Both the position numbers and the translations under genes were made by a program. A stretch of 12,679 nt of DNA, from the NCBI GenBank assembly GCA_018663565.1, contig JABJQE010000298.1:1-12679 (forward strand), in the 5' to 3' direction. This document shows, piece after piece, positions 6,454-12,679 of the stretch (its first letter is position 1; each line of letters starts with the position of its first letter). The notes beneath the pieces are model-generated. The model made no database searches, was not told where the DNA came from, and saw only the letters and a list, made by a program, of their open reading frames with translations. This stretch comes from Phycisphaerae bacterium (GTDB taxonomy: Bacteria; Planctomycetota; Phycisphaerae; Phycisphaerales; SM1A02).

Positions 6454-7584
6454 CTACTCGCTATATGTCGCGAGCGTTTCCTTGAGGCTGTCCTTCATGC
6501 GGCCGTCCTCTGCGAGGGCGATTGCCTTTGTCTCAAGCTCAATGGCCTTGGCTTTGTTGCCTTGCTCCCAGTACACGCGGGCAAGCGTGTCGATAATGGA
6601 GGCATCTTTGTGCTTGGTTATCTCATCAGCACGAGTGGCGGCCTTGAGGGCAAAGGAGAGGTCTCGGCTGGCCACGCCTTCATCGTCAGCGACGGTCCAC
6701 GCGAGCATATTGAGCATGCCGGCGTTGTCCCAGTTGTTCGTCATGAGTGTTTTTCCGATGGCGTAACCCTTGTCCGCGGTGGCAGCGTCGCCAAGGAGGA
6801 AATTGAATTGCATAGCCATGACGTTTTCGTTACTTGGGAATTCCTTGGCGAGTGCTTCAAATGCTGCAGCGGCGGCAACACGGTCGCCTGATCGCTCCGC
6901 CATCATGGCCTTCATCATCATCTCGCGGCCCTTCGTGGCGAAGTGTTGCTCTTCATCAAATTTGACCTTGGCGGCGGCGCGGTCCCATGTTCCGGCGAGG
7001 TATTGCTTGAGGACACTGTCGAGTGAACCGGGGTGGCCGATCCATTCGATCTCGCCCGTCTTGCCGACAAGGAATGCCGCAGGGATGCCATTCTGTCCAG
7101 CTGGCTTCATCCAGTGGTCGGCCATGTAGCCGTTGTCGTCGATGGCGATGGTGTAGGCCATGGCCCCATCCTTACCCGTGACAAAGTCTCCAACCTTTGT
7201 TTCACGTGCAGCCTGAGTATCTTCGCGTTGCCAGACGGCAGTGCTCATGAACTGCACATTGTCCTTCTTGTATTCCTTCTGCATCTGGGTGAGATGGGGG
7301 ATTTGAGCGACGCACGGGCCGCACCAGGTGGCCCAGAACTCCATGACGTACGTGTTGCCAGGCTTGAACGCCTTGACCGGTGTGCCATTGAAATACTTGG
7401 CGACCTTGACGGTTGGGGCCTTGTCGCCAATGGTGAGTACCGTCTCTTTCTTCTTCGCAGCATCTGGGTGCTCAGGGTGCTCAGGATGGTCAGGGTGATC
7501 AGGATGATCAGGGTGGTCCTGAGCAAAGGTCGTGGCGGAGAAGGTAAAGGCCAGTCCGGCCACGATGGCGGCAAATTGTCGCAT
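6454..7584 (-). CDS. Secreted thioredoxin-like protein with a His-Pro-Asp/Glu repeat and helical C-terminal region
   Basis: A 376-residue exported protein. Residues 1-21 form a signal peptide with a likely cut after T-T-F-A. Residues 24-41 are six His-Pro-Asp/Glu triplets, a candidate metal-binding segment. Residues about 48-200 form a TlpA/ResA-like thioredoxin domain, with the active site W-C88-G-P-C91 and the cis-proline loop G-I-P168. Residues about 215-376 are alpha-helical with TPR-like character (A-R-V-Y-W-E-Q-G-N-K-A-K-A-I-E-L), suggesting protein binding. It probably acts as a thiol-disulfide oxidoreductase outside the cytoplasm. AGGAAG just upstream supports the ATG at 7584. It starts 74 bases after the E2 stop and is followed by a hairpin. 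The neighbouring complex is cytoplasmic, so a shared role is not obvious. The partner is unknown. Confidence 0.85.
   Translation of the reverse strand: MRQFAAIVAGLAFTFSATTFAQDHPDHPDHPDHPEHPEHPDAAKKKETVLTIGDKAPTVKVAKYFNGTPVKAFKPGNTYVMEFWATWCGPCVAQIPHLTQMQKEYKKDNVQFMSTAVWQREDTQAARETKVGDFVTGKDGAMAYTIAIDDNGYMADHWMKPAGQNGIPAAFLVGKTGEIEWIGHPGSLDSVLKQYLAGTWDRAAAKVKFDEEQHFATKGREMMMKAMMAERSGDRVAAAAAFEALAKEFPSNENVMAMQFNFLLGDAATADKGYAIGKTLMTNNWDNAGMLNMLAWTVADDEGVASRDLSFALKAATRADEITKHKDASIIDTLARVYWEQGNKAKAIELETKAIALAEDGRMKDSLKETLATYSE
7462..7515 (-). repeat. In-frame nine-base tandem repeat coding six His-Pro-Asp/Glu triplets
   Basis: Six consecutive nine-base units code His-Pro-Asp three times, His-Pro-Glu twice and His-Pro-Asp once. 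Codons vary between units (CAC/CAT, CCT/CCA, GAT/GAC/GAG), so the repeat has drifted at synonymous sites while the protein pattern held. It follows the signal peptide directly. Confidence 0.9.
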
Positions 7585-7658
7585 AGGGTCTTCCTTTCAA
7601 AGGGGGAATCTTCCCGATTCACGAACCATAGCAGGGCACTTCAGAGCGGGGGCCATCT

Positions 7659-8957
7659 TCAGAGGGCAAACCGCATGGGGTGTTCGAGATCGTCGATCAC
7701 ATGGCCAATAAAGGGCACTTCGCGGCCACCGTCGACTAGGCGATGGTCCATGGAGTGGCTCAGGGGAAGGATCAATCGCGGAACAACTTCGCCTTCGACG
7801 ACCCACGGCATCAATTGTGCTCGGCCGACTGCGAGGCAGGCCACGGTGCCCGGGGAAATGATCGGCGTCGAGTATCGCGTTCGTCCCATGGCGCCTGCGT
7901 TGGAGATGGTGTAGGTCGCTCCGCGTGTATCGTCGACGCTGAAGGCGCCGCTGCGTGTGTTGTGCGACATGACCGCGAGGTGATCAGAAATTTCACCCAC
8001 GCCCATCATCTGCACATTGCGGATGACCGGAGCAATGAGTCCACGTGGTGTATCAACACCGATGCCGATGTTGACGTAGTCGTGGAACACAATCTCGTCG
8101 TGATCCGCATCGATGGACGCGTTGAGGATCGGGTGCTTCTGAATGGCGCGACAGACGGCTCGCATGACAAAGGCGAGCGTCGTGATGCGGCGATCTGGAT
8201 GATCGGTGTCGGTGAAGGACCGTCGCATGGCTTCGAGTTCGGTGATGTCGGCGTCGTTGCAATCGGTGACGTGTGGAATCGTCTGCCACGATGTTTGCAT
8301 GACACGAGAAATGGCTCGTCGGGCTTGCGTCAAGCTTTGTCGCACAATCGTGCCATACTGATCTGTATCAGGTACGCCTTCGAGTTCAGCTGTGGGTGCA
8401 CTTGTTGGTGTGATGATTCTTGCAACGGGAACGGGAACCTGTGTGGTCGTGATCGTTGGCGTCGGGGTTTGGGTCGGCGGAGTATCGCGCGGAGGTTTAT
8501 CGAGGTCTGCCGTTGTGACGCGTCCACCTGGGCCTGAACCGTCTACTTCGTGAAGGTCGATCCCTCGTTCTCGGGCGAGTCGACGAACCGAGGGTGATGC
8601 TGGCGGGCGACGTCGGTGTGCTGTTGGCGCCGCGGAGTGGGCCGTCGCTCGTGGCGGGGTCGCTGCTGTGTCATGGCATTCCGAGGTCAGTGGCGCCGGT
8701 GCGTTGGTCTCAAACGTCACCATGACGTCTCCGACGTGTACGACTGCTTGCTCACTGGCGTGTACTTCAGTGACGAGGCCGTTGACCGGAGACGGAATCT
8801 CAACAGCCGCCTTGTCAGTCTCAACTTCCATCAGCGGATCGTCTTCGCGGATCATTTGCCCCGCGACGACGTGCATGCGAATGATTTGGCCCTCGTGGAC
8901 GCCCTCGCCAAGATCTGGAAGTTTGAACTCGTACATGGCGGGTGTCATCGTACTCAC
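7659..8957 (-). CDS. pdhC: Dihydrolipoamide acyltransferase (E2) of a 2-oxoacid dehydrogenase complex
   Basis: A 432-residue E2, the core of the complex, which passes the acyl group from lipoate to CoA. Domains in order: one lipoyl domain (about 8-85) with Lys49 in E-T-D-K-A as the lipoylation site; an Ala/Pro-rich linker; a peripheral-subunit-binding domain (about 125-160, S-V-R-R-L-A...G-P-G-G-R-V); a second linker rich in Pro and Thr; and the catalytic domain to the C-terminus with D-H405-R-L-V-D409-G. Catalytic residues are all present. Starts at TTG 8963, GTG 8957, ATG 8948 and ATG 8936 share the frame. GTG 8957 is chosen because it overlaps the E1-beta stop by four bases (GTGA); ATG 8948 is nearly as likely. 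Acyl specificity (acetyl or branched-chain) cannot be fixed from the sequence, so the symbol is tentative. Confidence 0.9.
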   Translation of the reverse strand: MSTMTPAMYEFKLPDLGEGVHEGQIIRMHVVAGQMIREDDPLMEVETDKAAVEIPSPVNGLVTEVHASEQAVVHVGDVMVTFETNAPAPLTSECHDTAATPPRATAHSAAPTAHRRRPPASPSVRRLARERGIDLHEVDGSGPGGRVTTADLDKPPRDTPPTQTPTPTITTTQVPVPVARIITPTSAPTAELEGVPDTDQYGTIVRQSLTQARRAISRVMQTSWQTIPHVTDCNDADITELEAMRRSFTDTDHPDRRITTLAFVMRAVCRAIQKHPILNASIDADHDEIVFHDYVNIGIGVDTPRGLIAPVIRNVQMMGVGEISDHLAVMSHNTRSGAFSVDDTRGATYTISNAGAMGRTRYSTPIISPGTVACLAVGRAQLMPWVVEGEVVPRLILPLSHSMDHRLVDGGREVPFIGHVIDDLEHPMRFAL

Positions 8958-9940
8958 GACCAATCCATCAATTCATTCGCCGCCGCGATGATGTCGTCCG
9001 GGTCGGGAAGAAAGTGTTGTTCAACCTGAAAGTAGGGGAATGGAAGATCCGGTGCCGTGAGTCGCCTGATGGGGGCGAGCATGTATTGGAATGCGTCACA
9101 CTCAGTAATGCGTGCTGCGATCTCGGCGCCGATGCCACATGTTTGGTGCCCCTCATGCACGATGATGCACCGACCAGTCTTGGCCACGGATTCAGTGAGC
9201 GTTTGAGTGTCCATTGGAGAGATGGTGAGGAGGTCGATGAGTTCAGCCTGAACGCCGTGCTGCTGGGCAAGGTCTTCGACCGCTTCGATGGCCGGTCGCA
9301 TCATGGCGCCATATGAAATGATTGTGATGTCATTACCTTCCTGGACGATGTTCGCTCGGCCGAGTTCCATCGTTTCAGGAGTGTCCGGCACGTCTTCTCG
9401 GAAGGCGCGATAGAGAGCCTTTGGTTCGTAGAAGACGACTGGGTCAGGGTCTTGGATAGATGCGGCTAGTAGCGCTCTTGCATTGCGTGGGCCCGATGGG
9501 ATCACAACCTTGAGTCCCGGCGTATGGGCCCAGTAGGCTTCGCGGGATTCGCTGTGATGCTCAACAGCTCGGATGCCACCGCCATACGGTGTGCGAAGCA
9601 CCATGCGAATTGGGAAGCGGCCTTGTGTGCGGCCGCGAATACGCGCCATGTTCTGTTCGATCTGGTCGAAGGCCTGCATGGTGAACCCAGAGAACTGGAT
9701 TTCGGCAACTGGCTTCATGCCGTAGACCGCCATGCCGACCGCTGTGCCAATGATCCCGCATTCGACCAGTGGAGTATCCATGACTCGGTCAGCCCCGTGG
9801 CGTTCTTGCAGGCCGCGGGTCACGCGGAAGACGCCGCCATTGACGCCTATGTCCTGGCCCATCAGGCAGACACTCGAGTCAGACTCAAGCGCTTCGTCGA
9901 GTGCTAGGTTGAGTGCTTCGACCATTGTGCGATCAGCCAT
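8954..9940 (-). CDS. pdhB: 2-oxoacid dehydrogenase E1 component, beta subunit
   Basis: A 328-residue E1-beta, close to the usual 325 residues. Together with E1-alpha it forms the thiamine-diphosphate enzyme that decarboxylates the 2-oxoacid. The N-terminal half has the family segment G-V-N-G-G-V-F-R-V-T-R-G-L and D-T-P-L-V-E60, where Glu60 is the residue that activates the thiamine ring. It continues with P-V-A-E-I-Q-F and the cation-site region R-T-P-Y-G-G-G. The C-terminal transketolase domain contains I-I-S-Y-G-A-M and the family's L-T-A-P-D-L-P-F-P motif. ATG at 9940 overlaps the E1-alpha TGA by one base (TGATG), with GGGGTGG upstream as ribosome site; GTG at 9943 is in frame. The sequence looks most like Gram-positive-type pyruvate or branched-chain E1-beta. 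Confidence 0.92.
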   Translation of the reverse strand: MADRTMVEALNLALDEALESDSSVCLMGQDIGVNGGVFRVTRGLQERHGADRVMDTPLVECGIIGTAVGMAVYGMKPVAEIQFSGFTMQAFDQIEQNMARIRGRTQGRFPIRMVLRTPYGGGIRAVEHHSESREAYWAHTPGLKVVIPSGPRNARALLAASIQDPDPVVFYEPKALYRAFREDVPDTPETMELGRANIVQEGNDITIISYGAMMRPAIEAVEDLAQQHGVQAELIDLLTISPMDTQTLTESVAKTGRCIIVHEGHQTCGIGAEIAARITECDAFQYMLAPIRRLTAPDLPFPYFQVEQHFLPDPDDIIAAANELMDWS

Positions 9941-11109
9941 CACTCCACCCCTTTGCGATCGAGTCGGCGAATGTATTGCATGCGTTGCTCTTCAAGTTCC
10001 GGGCTGAGCGATGCGAAGATGTGGTCAAAGATTTCTCGTGGATGGGCTTTGGCTTCTGCGCGGAACCGTTCGCGGGCGTCGAGCACTTCTTGTTCACATT
10101 CTTCGCGAATACGAGTTGTGTCAGCGTCCAGCAACCGACCGGACTTGATGAGCCATGTCTCAAATCGGCGAATCGGACAGCGGGCCTTCCATGGTTCTAC
10201 GAGTGCCTCGTCGCGGTAGACCGTGGTGTCATCAGCAGTTGTATGAAGACTCATTCGAAATGTGACGGCTTCAATCAATGTTGGACCGCCGCCGCTGCGA
10301 GCTCGGTCGCAGGCTTCTTTGGTGACCGTCAGCATGGCGAGGATGTCATTGCCATCGACTCGAACAGATGGGATGCCAAGTGCTAGGCCACGCATTGCCA
10401 AGACTGGCTGGGCCGTTTGCTTGATGAGCGGAGTCGAAATGGCCCAACCGTTATTTTCGCACACAAAGACGACTGGTGCACGGTCGACAGCGGCAAAGTT
10501 CAAGGCCTCAGTTACAGCACCTTGTGAGAATGCGCCGTCGCCGAAGTTCACGAGGACGCAGTGCGGATCATTGGCTCGCCGCATGGCCATGCCAATGCCG
10601 GTGGCCGGCAAGACATGAGAACCAATGACGATTGAGAATGGCAGATCATTCACACCATCTGGGGGTGGAAATCCATCTGCATATCCAGCCCAGAGCATCA
10701 TGAGTCGGTCCATTGGCCAACCGCGGCGAATCTGCGCGCCAAACCCGCGATACGACGGCGAGAACCAGTCTTGGCCACCGAGTGGCCACGCTTGACCAAT
10801 CATGCATGCTTCTTGGCCGATATTCGGCGCGAACGTGCCCATTTGTCCTTGGCGTTGCATGGCAAGCATTCGCGCATCGAATGCTCGGCTGAGCACCATT
10901 GCTCGGTGCAAGTCGAGCAGTTCTTCGTTCTCGAGATCCGGCATCAGTCCTTGATCGACTTCGCCGTGCTCATTGAGTATTTGTACGCACTCAATATGAC
11001 CGGTATCGATAGCGGCGCGGTCAAATCCATCCCGCTGTGGTGGCGGGGCGGCGGCGTCATGGCCACCTGGAGTGACATGGCACGAGTGGTCAGTTTCGAA
11101 GTCGGACAT
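9940..11109 (-). CDS. pdhA: 2-oxoacid dehydrogenase E1 component, alpha subunit (probably pyruvate type)
   Basis: A 389-residue E1-alpha. The thiamine-diphosphate/Mg motif is complete: G190-D191-G followed 28 residues later by E-N-N. The active-site loop reads L-H289-T-T-A-D-D, the alpha2-beta2 type without the homodimeric AceE arrangement. Upstream, G-Q-M-G-T-F-A-P-N-I-G-Q-E-A resembles pyruvate dehydrogenases of Bacillus more than branched-chain enzymes, so pyruvate is the favoured substrate, by inference. The first about 50 residues are a hydrophilic extension with a Gly/His/Pro-rich stretch. The ATG at 11109 is preferred; the frame is open to 11151, but the added residues look non-coding. 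No strong ribosome site is visible. It is the first gene of the E1-alpha/E1-beta/E2 run and ends overlapping E1-beta. Confidence 0.9.
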   Translation of the reverse strand: MSDFETDHSCHVTPGGHDAAAPPPQRDGFDRAAIDTGHIECVQILNEHGEVDQGLMPDLENEELLDLHRAMVLSRAFDARMLAMQRQGQMGTFAPNIGQEACMIGQAWPLGGQDWFSPSYRGFGAQIRRGWPMDRLMMLWAGYADGFPPPDGVNDLPFSIVIGSHVLPATGIGMAMRRANDPHCVLVNFGDGAFSQGAVTEALNFAAVDRAPVVFVCENNGWAISTPLIKQTAQPVLAMRGLALGIPSVRVDGNDILAMLTVTKEACDRARSGGGPTLIEAVTFRMSLHTTADDTTVYRDEALVEPWKARCPIRRFETWLIKSGRLLDADTTRIREECEQEVLDARERFRAEAKAHPREIFDHIFASLSPELEEQRMQYIRRLDRKGVE

Positions 11110-11223
11110 AGACCCGCTATGGTAACGAGGCCCCGCCAAAGTCCAAAACATTGACTGCCCTTCAGAGGCAGAGCTCCAGCGGGGGGCTTGAAATGTCGAT
11201 TGCCGGTGTGGCCCAGAGGCGAA
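11110..11223 (-). promoter_or_regulatory. Intergenic leader ahead of the dehydrogenase genes
   Basis: This 114-base gap lies upstream of E1-alpha and is where its promoter would sit. On the minus strand TTGGAC and, 16 bases on, TACCAT could be a weak sigma-70-like pair ending about 12 bases before the ATG. The match is poor and the leader would be very short. No clear terminator for the gene upstream is visible. Confidence 0.2.
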
Positions 11224-12663
11224 CTACAGGCAACTGCCCCATTTATCGAGCAGCTCGAGTAGGTCCGCGATATCAGTTTCGCCGTCGCCAGTCAGATCTG
11301 AATCGGCGCCTCCGAGCCAGTCATTGAGGAGGGCCGCGAGATCAACGGCATTGACCATAAAGTCAAAATCCAAATCGCCGGGGCAGCCAGGGGTTCTACT
11401 GACATCCCATCGCCCCACAGCGCCGCTTGTCGTCCCATCAATATGGGCCCTCGGCGCGCCAACCCATGCCGTTTCCCCATCGAGCAGCACGCAGCTGCCA
11501 TTTCTCGCGTCGCTTCCCCAGTCACCTTCGCCGAGCATGGCGACCAGTTGAAAATCGCCGCTGCTCACATCACGAAAGACTGCTGCAATGCCATCAGGGC
11601 CCGAACCGGTGTGCGGAGGGCTCCCAACGACTGCGCGGGTGGCGTTGATTGCGACCGCCGTGCCCCACCCTTCAATGTCGGTCCAACTGTCTGGGGCGAG
11701 GTCCATCACGTAGTTGAAGAGGCCTGCTGTTGACACGTCTTCCCAGAGAGAGACATGCCCAGTTCCATCGGGAGCACCAATGAGAACGAAGTATTGCCAC
11801 ACATCAACCGCGCTGCCGAACTCGCCTGTCGCTGAAGTGGCTGAAGCGGCAACATCATGTGCAGCGTCCCATGTGCCAGAACCTGCGAGGAGTCGGCGAA
11901 TGTAGACGTGACCGGCGTTGTTATTGGTTCCCGGTGCGCCGATGACAAGAAGATCACCATCGAGTGCGACGGCTGCCCCAAACTCATCGCCTGCCTGAAG
12001 TCCCGCTGGCTGGATGGTTTGCTGCAGAGTCCAGGCGTCGGCGGCAACATCATGCTGGTACATCCACACGGCGCCCGCATCATTGTTGCGGCCGGGAAGG
12101 CCAACCGCGAGCCACACGTTGCCGTAGTCGTCAAGTCCGCTGGCAACAGAGGCTCCGAACTCGTCGTAGGTATCAAGTGTTGCCGGAGATATCATTTGCA
12201 GGAATGTTGAGAGTGCAAGCGGACCCTGTGGAACGTCGTAGATGAAGACAGCGCCCTGGGCCGTGCTGGCACTACCGTCGAGCCGCCACCCCGGACTTCC
12301 AATAAACAGGCGATCGCCGGATGCGGCAAGTGCATCGCCGAAGTTGGCGTTCGTGCCAGCCTCTGCGTGTTCAATCGTCTCGAACATTGTGCTTTCGTGG
12401 TAGAGCGGATCTTCGGGCGGCCCAATCCAAATTGGCCGTGCTATGGTGACTTTTCCACCGCTGAGTTCTGGTGAGTCAAAAAATGGCGACCCAATGGCGA
12501 GGTAGCCGGCGCTACGGGCAAGCGAGGATCCGAAACGATCAGTTGATGCCGCCGCGCCGTCTGCAATTTCAAAATCAGGTACGACCACTGGGGCCGCTAT
12601 GAGCATTCCAGTTAGTCCAAAGAGGACAGTGGCGATCGGTAGCGTGGGACTGTACTGCTGCAT
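11224..12663 (-). CDS. Secreted FG-GAP beta-propeller protein with C-terminal dockerin-like domain
   Basis: A 479-residue exported protein. Residues 1 to about 24 are a signal peptide. Seven FG-GAP-like repeats follow, each with an F/W-G...A-V or similar strand and an I-G-x-P turn about 13-16 residues later. Their Gly-containing starts are near residues 44, 108, 169, 228, 282, 333 and 388, as expected for a seven-bladed integrin-alpha-like propeller. The last two are degenerate (W-G and N-G). Residues 425-479 are dockerin-like: two Ca-binding loops, D-L-D-F-D-F...D and D-L-T-G-D-G-E-T-D, between Cys427 and Cys478, which may form a disulfide. Propellers of this kind are usually surface binding modules; the tail may be an attachment or sorting domain. 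The ligand is unknown. The ATG is 16 bases from the window edge, with no ribosome site visible. Confidence 0.85.
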   Translation of the reverse strand: MQQYSPTLPIATVLFGLTGMLIAAPVVVPDFEIADGAAASTDRFGSSLARSAGYLAIGSPFFDSPELSGGKVTIARPIWIGPPEDPLYHESTMFETIEHAEAGTNANFGDALAASGDRLFIGSPGWRLDGSASTAQGAVFIYDVPQGPLALSTFLQMISPATLDTYDEFGASVASGLDDYGNVWLAVGLPGRNNDAGAVWMYQHDVAADAWTLQQTIQPAGLQAGDEFGAAVALDGDLLVIGAPGTNNNAGHVYIRRLLAGSGTWDAAHDVAASATSATGEFGSAVDVWQYFVLIGAPDGTGHVSLWEDVSTAGLFNYVMDLAPDSWTDIEGWGTAVAINATRAVVGSPPHTGSGPDGIAAVFRDVSSGDFQLVAMLGEGDWGSDARNGSCVLLDGETAWVGAPRAHIDGTTSGAVGRWDVSRTPGCPGDLDFDFMVNAVDLAALLNDWLGGADSDLTGDGETDIADLLELLDKWGSCL

Positions 12664-12679
12664 GGGTCTAGTATCGGGC

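Noticed and set aside
6307..6891. 194-codon plus-strand frame crossing the hairpin and the thioredoxin-like gene
   Set aside because: It reads through the palindrome and antisense to a gene with a clear C-terminal helical region; no domain or ribosome site supports it.
7033..7914. Long open frame on the plus strand (293 codons) opposite the thioredoxin-like and E2 genes
   Set aside because: It spans two genes that have unmistakable motifs on the minus strand. Its only regular feature, a Val/Ile/Arg-rich repeat, is the antisense of the His-Pro-Asp triplets.
7743..8537. 264-codon plus-strand frame opposite E2
   Set aside because: It lies entirely within the E2 gene in antisense, with no recognisable domain. 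It is open because of the GC-rich codon bias of the real gene.
11110..11151. N-terminal extension of E1-alpha from the ATG at 11151
   Set aside because: The 14 added residues match nothing in the family and the upstream start has no better ribosome site. It cannot be fully excluded.
1..12679. CRISPR array, tRNA, rRNA, insertion sequence or phage genes
   Set aside because: No spaced direct repeats, cloverleaf-like sequence, transposase or integrase motif, or terminal inverted repeats were seen on either strand by eye.

Overview
The window most likely comes from a planctomycete of the class Phycisphaerae, or a close relative. The main clue is a secreted protein ending in a dockerin-like pair of EF-hand loops with a terminal Trp-Gly-x-Cys-Leu, a tail I associate with that group. 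The moderately GC-rich, tightly packed genes with many GTG and overlapping starts fit but are not diagnostic. The assignment is an inference.

Left block (1-2195). A minus-strand gene runs off the left edge. It encodes an APC-type amino acid permease fused to a PTS EIIA-like domain and a TrkA-C/RCK-C-like domain. A short divergent promoter region (2068-2195) separates it from the next genes and carries two oppositely oriented TACAAT boxes.

Plus-strand pair (2196-4522). A PaaN-type aldehyde dehydrogenase overlaps by one base a PaaY-type hexapeptide (gamma-carbonic-anhydrase fold) protein. Both belong to phenylacetyl-CoA catabolism, but no other paa gene is present here.

Minus-strand block (12663 down to 4527), in transcription order: a secreted FG-GAP beta-propeller/dockerin protein; E1-alpha, E1-beta and E2 of a 2-oxoacid dehydrogenase complex (probably pyruvate type) with overlapping or abutting starts and stops; a secreted thioredoxin-like protein with six His-Pro-Asp/Glu triplets and a helical C-terminal region; a near-perfect GC hairpin; a dihydrolipoamide-dehydrogenase-like flavoprotein; and a two-helix membrane protein whose start overlaps the flavoprotein stop.

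The most unusual point is the flavoprotein. It sits where E3 of the complex would be expected and keeps both FAD signatures. It has lost both redox cysteines, the glycine pattern of the NAD site, about 50 residues of the NAD domain and the Glu of the C-terminal His-Glu pair. As read, it should not work as a conventional E3. A genuine E3 would have to be encoded elsewhere, and this protein may have another job. No RNA genes, CRISPR arrays, insertion sequences or phage genes were seen.
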